Shown one piece after another: positions 1 to 6,553 of a DNA stretch of 9,300 nt (position 1 is the stretch's first letter; each line of letters starts with the position of its first letter). The stretch covers positions 1 through 9,300 of the forward strand of contig CAMQOJ010000140.1 of NCBI GenBank assembly GCA_947003375.1, in the 5' to 3' direction. The notes beneath the pieces are model-generated. The model ran no database searches and was not told the origin of the DNA. It was given only the letters and a program-made list of their open reading frames with translations. The position numbers and the translations under genes are program-made. The stretch is from an uncultured Lachnospiraceae bacterium. GTDB taxonomy: Bacteria; Bacillota; Clostridia; Lachnospirales; Lachnospiraceae.

Positions 1-15
1 GATGCAGCTTATATA

Positions 16-31
16 ATTTTTTATAAAAAAT
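16..31. repeat. AT-only perfect palindrome upstream of the promoter
   Basis: A run of six T, then AT, then six A, flanked by A and T, gives a perfect 16-base palindrome in a very AT-rich patch that contrasts with the GC-rich coding DNA. It lies 64 bases upstream of the -35 box of the peptidase promoter. It could be a curved-DNA element, the remains of a terminator for a gene left of the window, or chance in AT-rich DNA. No function can be assigned from sequence alone. Confidence 0.35.
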
Positions 32-95
32 AAAGACAAATTTTACAATATCGGGAGACATCTTAGACGGAAAGGCCCACAGTTCCTCAAATAGC

Positions 96-123
96 TTGAA
101 AAAGCCGTGGAATCTGATATAAT
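96..123 (+). promoter_or_regulatory. Sigma-A type extended -10 promoter for the M3 peptidase
   Basis: TTGAAA at 96-101 (five of six to the -35 consensus) is followed by a 16-base spacer and a perfect TATAAT at 118-123. TG at 115-116 makes the extended TGnTATAAT form. Transcription should start near 130, giving a leader of about 70 bases before the ATG at 200. This is the best promoter in the first 2 kb and points to vegetative expression of the peptidase. Confidence 0.75.
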
Positions 124-199
124 GGGAAAGATGATGAAAAGCGGCTTCGGGGATCCGTAAGGAGAAGCGGAGAATAACAGGAAAGAGAGAGGAAACGGA

Positions 200-1873
200 A
201 TGAAATTCAAGGATATGCCATATGAGCGCGTGGACTTCGAGCAGGTGGAGCAGGAGATGAGGGCCCTGATGGAGGCCTTCGACAGCGCGAAGGACGGCGA
301 GGAGCAGTTCGCGGTGCATCAGAAATATTATGCCCTGACGGACAGAGTGGGCACCCAGATGACCATCGCCCACATACGCTATGACGCGGACACCACGGAC
401 GAATTCTACAGCGCGGAGCATGATTATTACAATGAGAAATCCCCCATCTACCACAATCTGGCCCTGGAGTACGAGAAGAAGCTCTACGCCTCCCCCTACC
501 GGGACAAGCTGGTGGAGAAGATTGGCCCCGTGGCTTTTAAGAACATGGAGATTGCCCAGAAGGCCATGGACGAGCGGCTGATTCCCCTGATGCAGGAGGA
601 GAACAATCTCACCACCGAGTACAGCAAGCTGATTGCGGGCGCCAAGATTCCCTTTGACGGGCAGGTATTGAACTTGTCCCTGCTGCGCCCCTACACCGTG
701 CACCAGGACAGGAGCGTGCGCGCCGCCGCCTGGAAGGCCCAGAGCGAATTCTTCGCCGCCAACGCCCAGACCCTGGACGAGATCTACGACAAGCTGGTGA
801 AGAACCGCACCGCCCAGGCCAGGGCGCTGGGGTACGACAATTACCTGGAGCTGGGGTACTACCGCATGTGCCGCAACTGCTACGGGCGTGAGGAAGTGGC
901 GAACTTCCGGAAGCAGGTGAAGGAGGATTTCGTGCCCTTCGCCGAGAAGCTCCACGACCGCAGGAGGCAGCGCCTGGGCCTGGAGAAGCTCAGCTGCATC
1001 GACACGGCCGTCTACTTTAAGGAAGGCAATCCCGCGCCCCTGGGCACGCCCCAGGAGATCCTGGAGGCCGGGCGGAAGATGTACGGCGAGCTCTCCCCGG
1101 AGACAAGGGAATTCTACGATTTCATGATGGAAAATGAACTGTTCGACGTACTTGGGCGCAAGACCAAGCGGGCCGGGGGCTACATGACCTATATGCCCGT
1201 GTACCAGGCTCCCTTCGTGTTCGCCAATTTCAACGGCACCAGCGGGGACGTGGACGTGATCACCCACGAGTGCGGCCACGCGTTCCAGGGGTGGCTCTCC
1301 GGCAAGGATCCGATCAGGGAGCACTCCGACATCACCATGGAGACCGCGGAGATCCACTCCATGTCCATGGAGTTCTTCGCCCAGGAATGGATGCCCCTGT
1401 TCTTCGGGGAGCGGGCCCGGGACTATATCGAGATGCACTTGGAGGACGCGGCGGCCTTCATCCCCTACGGCTGCATGGTGGACGAGTTCCAGCACATCGC
1501 CTACGGGAACCCGGACATGACCCCGGCCCAGCGCCACGAAGCCTGGCTTGCGCTGGAGCGGCAGTACAGGCCCCACCAGGACTACGGCGACGATCCCTTC
1601 TTCGGGAAGGGCGGCTTCTGGCAGAGGCAGCAGCATATCTACACATCCCCTCTGTACTACATCGACTACAGCCTGGCCCAGAGCTGCGCGCTGCAGTACA
1701 AGGTGAAGATGGATGCGGATTTTGAGGGGGCCTGGGCCAGCTATCTGAAGCTTTGCAGGCTCTCCGCCAGCGATTTCTTCACGAATATGGTAAAGGAAGT
1801 GGGCCTGGACAGCCCCTTTGAGGCCGGCTGCATGAAAAATATCGTGGAAAAGCTTGAAAAATATGTGAAATAG
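200..1873 (+). CDS. M3 family oligoendopeptidase (zinc metallopeptidase)
   Basis: A cytoplasmic zinc endopeptidase of 557 residues, predicted to cleave short peptides. It has no signal peptide or membrane segment. The catalytic HECGH motif (HExxH) is at residues 356-360, with E357 as the general base and H356 and H360 as zinc ligands. The third ligand is most likely E384, in the AEIHSMSME stretch about 28 residues downstream, as in thimet oligopeptidase-like enzymes. The C-terminal part carries the Tyr-rich stretch YYIDYSLAQ (486-494) typical of the family's substrate-binding region. The length and the opening MKFKDMPYERVDFE fit the M3 clade related to, but distinct from, classical PepF, so I give no symbol. 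An AGAGAGG-type ribosome binding site precedes the ATG. The gene has its own promoter and appears monocistronic, with about 170 bases before the next gene. The family assignment is firm; the substrate is unknown. Confidence 0.95.
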   Translation: MKFKDMPYERVDFEQVEQEMRALMEAFDSAKDGEEQFAVHQKYYALTDRVGTQMTIAHIRYDADTTDEFYSAEHDYYNEKSPIYHNLALEYEKKLYASPYRDKLVEKIGPVAFKNMEIAQKAMDERLIPLMQEENNLTTEYSKLIAGAKIPFDGQVLNLSLLRPYTVHQDRSVRAAAWKAQSEFFAANAQTLDEIYDKLVKNRTAQARALGYDNYLELGYYRMCRNCYGREEVANFRKQVKEDFVPFAEKLHDRRRQRLGLEKLSCIDTAVYFKEGNPAPLGTPQEILEAGRKMYGELSPETREFYDFMMENELFDVLGRKTKRAGGYMTYMPVYQAPFVFANFNGTSGDVDVITHECGHAFQGWLSGKDPIREHSDITMETAEIHSMSMEFFAQEWMPLFFGERARDYIEMHLEDAAAFIPYGCMVDEFQHIAYGNPDMTPAQRHEAWLALERQYRPHQDYGDDPFFGKGGFWQRQQHIYTSPLYYIDYSLAQSCALQYKVKMDADFEGAWASYLKLCRLSASDFFTNMVKEVGLDSPFEAGCMKNIVEKLEKYVK

Positions 1874-1903
1874 CTTCCCTTTTTGCCAAGAATACGGTAG
1901 AAT

Positions 1904-1942
1904 ATTGACCCAGAAGCGCATTGGACCAACTTCTGGGTCAAT
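1904..1942. repeat. Perfect 13-bp inverted repeat (hairpin) after the peptidase gene
   Basis: Arms 1904-1916 and 1930-1942 (ATTGACCCAGAAG and its exact reverse complement) enclose a 13-base loop. As RNA this is a strong stem starting 31 bases after the peptidase stop. Neither strand has a T-run directly after the stem, so it does not look like a standard intrinsic terminator. The loop sequence GCGCATT (1916-1922) can also pair with AATGCGC (1940-1946), an alternative fold that would break the first stem. It may be an mRNA 3'-end or processing element, or a protein-binding dyad; its role is unknown. Confidence 0.6.
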
Positions 1943-2047
1943 GCGCATCGAAGCGCACGGATTATGGAATGATAAATCGGCGCGGCAGTGGCCAGGCTGC
2001 CATACAGAACCGGAACGAGGCCGGAAATAAGAAAGGAGACATTCGGC

Positions 2048-3793
2048 ATGTCCAAGAAAGAGACACAGAATGCAGATCAGACACCGGAAAAGGTGATGAC
2101 GAAATATGATTTGAAGATGCAGCGGAGAAAGGAGGAGAAGGAAAGGGCGGAGAAGAGCAGGCGCAGGGACAATATCCTGGGCATCGTGATCGTGGCGGCG
2201 CTTGTGTGCCTGGTGGCGTCCTTCCCCATCCGCAACTACCTCACGGTGCACGGCAGCTACGTGAAGGTGAACGGAGAGGACGTATCCAAGGTGGAGTTCG
2301 ACTACAATTACAATGTGGCGGTGAGCAATTACCTGAGCCAGTACGCCTATTACCTGTACATGATGGGCATAGACCCCACCAGCGACTTCACCTCCCAGAT
2401 GTATTCCGATACCCTGACCTGGGGAGACTATTTCCAGCAGATGGCCGTGGAGAACATGATCAGGAACAAGAGCCTGCTGGCGGCGGCAAAGGCGGAGGGA
2501 TTCGCCTACGATACCGCCGAAGATTACGCCATGTACAGGGAGTCCCTGGAGAAGGCGGCTTCCGAGAACAACGCCACGGCGAAGAGCTACCTGAAGGAGC
2601 TGTACGGCCCCTATGCCACGGAGTCCAGGCTGAAGCCCTATGTGGAGGAGACTCTGTACCTGGCGGGGTATTATGACGAGCTGTCCGAGCGACAGACCCC
2701 TTCCATGGAGGATATCCAGGCCTACTATGACGAGAATAAGGCCAGTTATGATTCCGTGGACTATTATCTGATGACCGTGGACGCGGAGCTGCCCACTGAG
2801 CCCACAGAGCTGGCGGATCCCGTGGAGGAGACCGAGGGCGAAGAGGAGGCCGGGGCAGAGGACGGCGCCGAGGGCTGGGAGGAGCAGGCCTACCAGCCCT
2901 CTGAGGCGGAGATAGAGGCGGCCATGGCGGAGGCCAAGGAGAAGGCCGACGGGGCAGTGGACACCGTGAAGGCAGACGGCGAGCTGCAGGAGAACGTGAA
3001 GAAGAGCGCCGCCACCTATCTGCTCCAGGACTGGCTGTTCGACGAGGAGAGGAAGGCCGGGGACTCCACGGTGATCGAGGACTCCACCGGGCACCGCTAT
3101 TATGTGGTGGAATTCGCAGGCCGTTATCTGGACGAGGTGCTCTCCTCGGATATCCGGGTGGTGGTGACGGACGCGGAGAACGGACAGGCCATCCTGGACG
3201 AGTGGAGCGCGGGGGCTGCCACAGAGGAGAGCTTCGCGGAGCTGTGCGACAAGTACAACGACCCCGCCGTGACGGTGACGGAGGGCGGCCTGCTGGAGGC
3301 TGTGACATCCTCCTCCGTGCCGGCCGACATCAACGCCTGGATCCGTGACGAGGCCAGGGCCGTAGGTGACACGGCTGTCATTTCTCCGGAAGGGGAGGAG
3401 AACACCTTTGTGGTGTACTACAGCGGGACCAATGAGGCGGAGTGGATCCTGAGCATCCGCCAGACATTGATCGGCCAGCGGATGAACGAGTATGTGGAGG
3501 AGCTGACGGCCGACGGCAAGGTGGAGGATCCCAAGGGGAACCTGCGCTACCTGAAGGTGCAGGCGGAGGCGGAAGCCGCTGCCCAGGAATCCTCCGCGGC
3601 GGCCGAAGGGGAGGGCTCCTCAGAGGACGCAGGCTCTGAGGAAGGGGCAGGAAGCCAGGAAGGCTCCGAGGCCTCCGACGGTGCCGGGGAATCCTCTGAG
3701 GACGCAGGCACATCGGAAGAGACTGAAAATCCGGAAGGCTCGGAAGCCTCTGACAGCGCAGAGGACGGCGGAGCGGAGGACGATACAGAGTAA
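2048..3793 (+). CDS. Membrane-anchored SurA/PrsA-like protein with degenerate parvulin (PpiC) domains
   Basis: Start chosen at ATG 2048 because AAAGGAGAC lies 7 bases upstream; the reading frame opens 20 codons earlier but without a ribosome binding site. The product has 581 residues. Residues 1-42 are a highly charged cytoplasmic tail, 43-59 one transmembrane helix, and the rest should lie outside the membrane. About 72-220 resembles a SurA-type N-terminal chaperone domain (VNGEDVSKVEFDYNYN). DIQAYYDENKASYDSVDYYLM, from about 222, opens a first parvulin-like domain interrupted by an acidic insert (about 248-300). A second parvulin-like domain covers about 369-465 (FAELCDKYND, then GG). The usual catalytic His of active parvulins is not evident at either strand opening, so folding-helper or holdase activity is more likely than prolyl isomerization. 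The tail (about 505-581) is rich in Ser, Glu, Gly and Ala. It has no lipobox, unlike PrsA. An intrinsic terminator follows directly, so it is probably transcribed alone. Domain identity is inferred from pattern and moderately sure. Confidence 0.85.
   Translation: MSKKETQNADQTPEKVMTKYDLKMQRRKEEKERAEKSRRRDNILGIVIVAALVCLVASFPIRNYLTVHGSYVKVNGEDVSKVEFDYNYNVAVSNYLSQYAYYLYMMGIDPTSDFTSQMYSDTLTWGDYFQQMAVENMIRNKSLLAAAKAEGFAYDTAEDYAMYRESLEKAASENNATAKSYLKELYGPYATESRLKPYVEETLYLAGYYDELSERQTPSMEDIQAYYDENKASYDSVDYYLMTVDAELPTEPTELADPVEETEGEEEAGAEDGAEGWEEQAYQPSEAEIEAAMAEAKEKADGAVDTVKADGELQENVKKSAATYLLQDWLFDEERKAGDSTVIEDSTGHRYYVVEFAGRYLDEVLSSDIRVVVTDAENGQAILDEWSAGAATEESFAELCDKYNDPAVTVTEGGLLEAVTSSSVPADINAWIRDEARAVGDTAVISPEGEENTFVVYYSGTNEAEWILSIRQTLIGQRMNEYVEELTADGKVEDPKGNLRYLKVQAEAEAAAQESSAAAEGEGSSEDAGSEEGAGSQEGSEASDGAGESSEDAGTSEETENPEGSEASDSAEDGGAEDDTE
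3617..3766 (+). repeat. Tandem 75-bp (25-codon) imperfect duplication in the acidic tail
   Basis: Two head-to-tail units, 3617-3691 and 3692-3766, are in frame (residues 524-548 and 549-573 of the SurA-like protein). Each begins SSEDAG and carries EGSEASD at the same offset. The DNA is conserved at both ends of the unit (for example the gaggacgcaggc block) while the middle has diverged. This looks like an old in-frame duplication that lengthened the extracytoplasmic tail. Confidence 0.75.
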
Positions 3794-3807
3794 AGCGTGA
3801 GGATTGG

Positions 3808-3836
3808 AAGGCGGTGGGATTGCTCACCGCCTTTTT
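3808..3836 (+). terminator. Intrinsic terminator after the SurA-like gene
   Basis: GGCGGTG (3810-3816) pairs with CACCGCC (3825-3831) around an 8-base loop, followed by five T (3832-3836) that can pair further with AA at 3808-3809. It starts 14 bases after the stop codon. It also argues that the open frame beginning at 3797 is not translated from there and that the CCA enzyme starts further downstream. Confidence 0.9.
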
Positions 3837-3934
3837 CGGACAATGCATGCCTTAGGCCGGCTCACGCGGCCTGCCGCGCGGAGCCTGTCGAAAGCAGGAA
3901 CCGTCGGCGGGACAGGGGGAGGGGAGGTTCCGCT

Positions 3935-5296
3935 GTGGAACGAAATATCAGGATAACAGTGCCCCCAAAGGGGAAATATATCATAGAGACCATTCAGCGC
4001 GCGGGCTTCGAGGCCTATGTGGTAGGCGGCTGCGTGCGGGACTCCATCCTGGGCAGGGAGCCCCAGGACTGGGACATTACCACCTCTGCCGGCCCCGGAC
4101 AGGTGAAGGCCCTCTTTCCCAGGACGATTGACACCGGCCTGCAGCACGGCACAGTGACAGTCATGCAGCAGGGCGAGGGCTTCGAGGTGACCACTTATCG
4201 GATTGACGGAACCTATGAGGATGGCAGACACCCCAGCCAGGTGACATTCACCTCGGACTTACGGGAAGACCTGCGCCGTCGGGATTTGACGATTAACGCT
4301 ATGGCATACAATGATACGGAGGGGCTGGTAGACCTCTTCGGCGGCATGGCGGACTTAGAGGCAGGGGTGGTGCGCTGCGTGGGGAATCCCCGGGAGCGCT
4401 TTGAAGAGGATGCCCTGCGTATCCTGCGGGCCATCCGCTTTTCCGCCCAGCTGGGCTTTTGCATAGAGGAGGGCACGGCCGCGGCCATAAGAGAGCTTGC
4501 GCCCACGCTGAGCCGAATCAGCGCTGAGCGGATTCAGGCGGAGCTGGTGAAGCTCCTTGTCTCGCCCCGGCCGGAATACCTGCGGACTGCTTATGATATG
4601 GGTGTCACAAAAGTGTTCCTGCCGGAATTCGACAAGGCCTGCGAGACCCCTCAGAACCATCCTCACCACTGCTACAGCGTGGGGGAGCATATCCTGAAGT
4701 CCCTGGAGCATGTGGAGCCGGACAAGGTGTTGCGGCTCACCATGCTGCTCCACGACATAGGCAAGCCCGCCGTCCTTACCGTGGACGAGGCGGGCAGGAG
4801 TCATTTCCATGGCCATGCCGCAGTGGGAGCGAAAATGGCCGGTGACATCCTGCGGCGGCTGAAGTTCGACAATGACACCATCCGCATGGTACACAGGCTG
4901 GTGCAGTACCATGACTACGGCAACGGCCAGGACATAGATATCCGTCTGGCCCGCAGGGCTTTGCACAGGATAGGCGAGGAGGCTTTCCCCGCGATCTTTG
5001 CCGTCAAAAAGGCGGACATCTACGCCCAGAGCGAATATATGCGCGGGGAAAAGCTCTCCCGTCTGGCACAGTGGCAGAGCCTTTACAAAGAGATTCTGGA
5101 AAAGAAACAGTGCGTGTCCCTAAAGACCCTTGCGGTAGGGGGAAGCGACCTGCTGGCTGTGGGCTGGAAGCCGGGAAAAGACTTGGGAGAGGCCCTGCAG
5201 CGCCTTCTTGAGCTGGTGCTGGAGGAGCCTGAGCGCAACACAAAGGAATGGCTGCTCGCCGCGGCGGAAGAATATCGCGGGGAATCGGGAAAGTAA
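3935..5296 (+). CDS. cca: CCA tRNA nucleotidyltransferase with HD domain
   Basis: Adds or repairs the 3'-terminal CCA of tRNAs in the cytoplasm using CTP and ATP. The GTG at 3935 is chosen as start because GGGGAGG lies 7 bases upstream; an in-frame ATG at 3797 would put the terminator inside the gene. The product is 453 residues, usual for this group. The class II nucleotidyltransferase head has GGCVRD (31-36) and the catalytic DWD (45-47), the two metal-binding carboxylates. RRDLTINAMAY follows (115-125), and then EDALR (158-162), the EDxxR motif that recognises the incoming nucleotide. RISAERIQAEL (194-204) is the next conserved block. An HD phosphohydrolase-type domain follows, with clustered His at 242-252, HDIGK (273-277) and the HFHGH stretch (290-294), so the metal ligands look intact. 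The enzyme could in principle be an A-adding or CC-adding partner, but one full-length enzyme is the usual clostridial arrangement. No clear promoter was found in the 98 bases after the preceding terminator. Confidence 0.96.
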   Translation: MERNIRITVPPKGKYIIETIQRAGFEAYVVGGCVRDSILGREPQDWDITTSAGPGQVKALFPRTIDTGLQHGTVTVMQQGEGFEVTTYRIDGTYEDGRHPSQVTFTSDLREDLRRRDLTINAMAYNDTEGLVDLFGGMADLEAGVVRCVGNPRERFEEDALRILRAIRFSAQLGFCIEEGTAAAIRELAPTLSRISAERIQAELVKLLVSPRPEYLRTAYDMGVTKVFLPEFDKACETPQNHPHHCYSVGEHILKSLEHVEPDKVLRLTMLLHDIGKPAVLTVDEAGRSHFHGHAAVGAKMAGDILRRLKFDNDTIRMVHRLVQYHDYGNGQDIDIRLARRALHRIGEEAFPAIFAVKKADIYAQSEYMRGEKLSRLAQWQSLYKEILEKKQCVSLKTLAVGGSDLLAVGWKPGKDLGEALQRLLELVLEEPERNTKEWLLAAAEEYRGESGK

Positions 5297-5319
5297 AGTT
5301 CTGCTTTCAGAGATCCTCT

Positions 5320-5328
5320 CATATGATA
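5320..5328 (+). promoter_or_regulatory. Possible mother-cell sporulation -10 element before the CotS-like gene
   Basis: CATATGATA fits the sigma-K type -10 pattern CATAnnnTA and partly fits the sigma-E -10. It lies 55 bases upstream of the chosen GTG start of a coat-protein homologue, a sensible place and regulon. No matching AC-type -35 is visible 16-17 bases upstream, so this is weak. Confidence 0.25.
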
Positions 5329-5383
5329 GGTTATGAACCAAACTGAACACAGTGCGGAAGAAACCAATCAGGAGGGGACGGCA

Positions 5384-6415
5384 GTGAACGACAGGGCGGC
5401 TGAGTTGCTGGAACAGTATGAGATTGAGGTGCTTCGTACCAGAAAGGGCCGGGGCGCGATTGTGTGCGACACCAATCGGGGATGTCTGATTTTCAGGGAA
5501 TATTCTGGAAGCCCTGACAGAATCGTGCTTCAGGACAGGTTGCTGCGGCAGATAGCGGATGCGGGAGCGGTGCTCGTGGAAAGTATCATACCTGACAGAG
5601 AGGGGTCGCTTCTGGTAAAGGACACGGATGGTACGGGATATGTGCTGAAGACATGGCAGGAGGGCAGGGAGTGCAGCGTCCATGACAGGGGGGAATGCGT
5701 GGAGGCTGTCCGGCTTCTGGCCAGGCTCCATGGGAGCATGGAGCTGCCTGCGGACACCCCGAATCTTCCAGTGGCTTTTTCTCCGGAAAAGGAGTATGAT
5801 AAACACAATAAGGAGCTGAAGCGCGTGCGCAAGTACCTGCAGCAGAAGGGCCAGAAGAGCTGGTTCGAGACAAGTCTGCGCAAATCCTTCGATTCCTTCC
5901 TGGAACAGGCATTGGCCGTGACGGAGCAGTGGCGGGAATACAGTCAGTCATTCCAGGCGGAGGCCGGACAGGGGGCTGCCCGGAAAGCGGACAGAATTGT
6001 GTTCTGCCATGGGGATTACCAGTACCACAACATCCTTCAGGGGACGAATGGCTGGTTCGTGGTGAATTTTGAGAAATGTATGTGCGATGACCCTATCCGC
6101 GACCTCTATCTGCTGCTGCGCAAGCTCCTGGAAAAAAGCAACTGGTCGCTGGCTCTGGGAGAGGAGCTGCTCTCTGCCTATGAGAGGGAGCGCCCTATAT
6201 CGGCCAGGAGCTGGATCGACCTGTACTACAGGCTGGCCTACCCGGAGAAGTTCTGGAAAATCGTGAACTTCTACTACAATTCCGGAAAGGCCTGGATCCC
6301 CGGCAAGAACCAGGAGAAGCTGGAGCGCGTCATAGCGCAGGAGAAGGAGAAGCAGCGCTTCCTGGATGAGATATTCCGCAACGTGGAAGTGCACAAAGAT
6401 TTTTCAAGGCTGTAA
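5384..6415 (+). CDS. CotS-family spore coat protein, kinase/phosphotransferase fold
   Basis: The start is placed at GTG 5384 because AGGAGGGG lies 6 bases upstream; an in-frame ATG at 5333 has no good ribosome binding site and would add 17 residues. The product is 343 residues with no signal peptide. It resembles CotS/YutH coat proteins, which share the aminoglycoside-phosphotransferase/choline-kinase fold. VLK with K89 is a plausible beta-3 lysine. HGDYQYHN (209-216) is the catalytic loop with D211 and N216. The following metal-binding position, normally Asp in a DFD or DFG-like motif, is Asn here (NFE, 228-230), followed by CDDPIRDLYLLLRKLLEK, a signature I associate with this family. The C-terminal part (PEKFWKIVNFYYN and onward) is also CotS-like. 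In sporulating bacteria these proteins attach to the spore coat; substrates are unknown. A weak sporulation-type -10 lies upstream. The Asn raises the possibility of reduced or absent kinase activity. Confidence 0.85.
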   Translation: MNDRAAELLEQYEIEVLRTRKGRGAIVCDTNRGCLIFREYSGSPDRIVLQDRLLRQIADAGAVLVESIIPDREGSLLVKDTDGTGYVLKTWQEGRECSVHDRGECVEAVRLLARLHGSMELPADTPNLPVAFSPEKEYDKHNKELKRVRKYLQQKGQKSWFETSLRKSFDSFLEQALAVTEQWREYSQSFQAEAGQGAARKADRIVFCHGDYQYHNILQGTNGWFVVNFEKCMCDDPIRDLYLLLRKLLEKSNWSLALGEELLSAYERERPISARSWIDLYYRLAYPEKFWKIVNFYYNSGKAWIPGKNQEKLERVIAQEKEKQRFLDEIFRNVEVHKDFSRL

Positions 6416-6553
6416 GGTATACGCAAGGGCATTCTTCCAGGCATGGCATTTGCGCTTTGCCCGCATCAAGGTAGGCCGGGAAGTGCCGTGAGGTCGGGAG
6501 AATAGCTTTACGAAAAGGAAGACAGAGGAAAGATGCGATACAGGAGAAACAGG

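Noticed and set aside
131..160. Nine-codon leader peptide MMKSGFGDP in the peptidase mRNA
   Set aside because: It begins almost at the predicted transcript start, has no ribosome binding site, and has no attenuator-like codon run or terminator after it.
2460..3308. Long minus-strand open frame (282 codons) opposite the SurA-like gene
   Set aside because: Its translation is low-complexity Pro/Arg/Ser, as expected from the antisense of a GC-rich gene, and the plus-strand gene has clear domains, ribosome binding site and terminator.
3797..3934. N-terminal extension of the CCA enzyme from ATG 3797
   Set aside because: It would read through the intrinsic terminator at 3808-3836 and gives an Arg/Cys-rich stretch foreign to the family; the GTG at 3935 has a strong ribosome binding site.
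3845..3934. GC-rich small inverted repeats before cca, considered as a riboswitch
   Set aside because: Only short stems such as CCTG/CAGG and CGCGGC/GCCGCG are present, and no known riboswitch core was recognised.
4355..4966. Minus-strand open frame (203 codons) opposite cca
   Set aside because: It lies entirely inside a gene with intact catalytic motifs, has no recognisable domain and no ribosome binding site that I could see.
6416..6553. Terminator or promoter between the CotS-like and PEGA genes
   Set aside because: Only imperfect pairing (GGGCA with TGCCC at long distance) without a T-run, and no convincing -35/-10 pair, was found.
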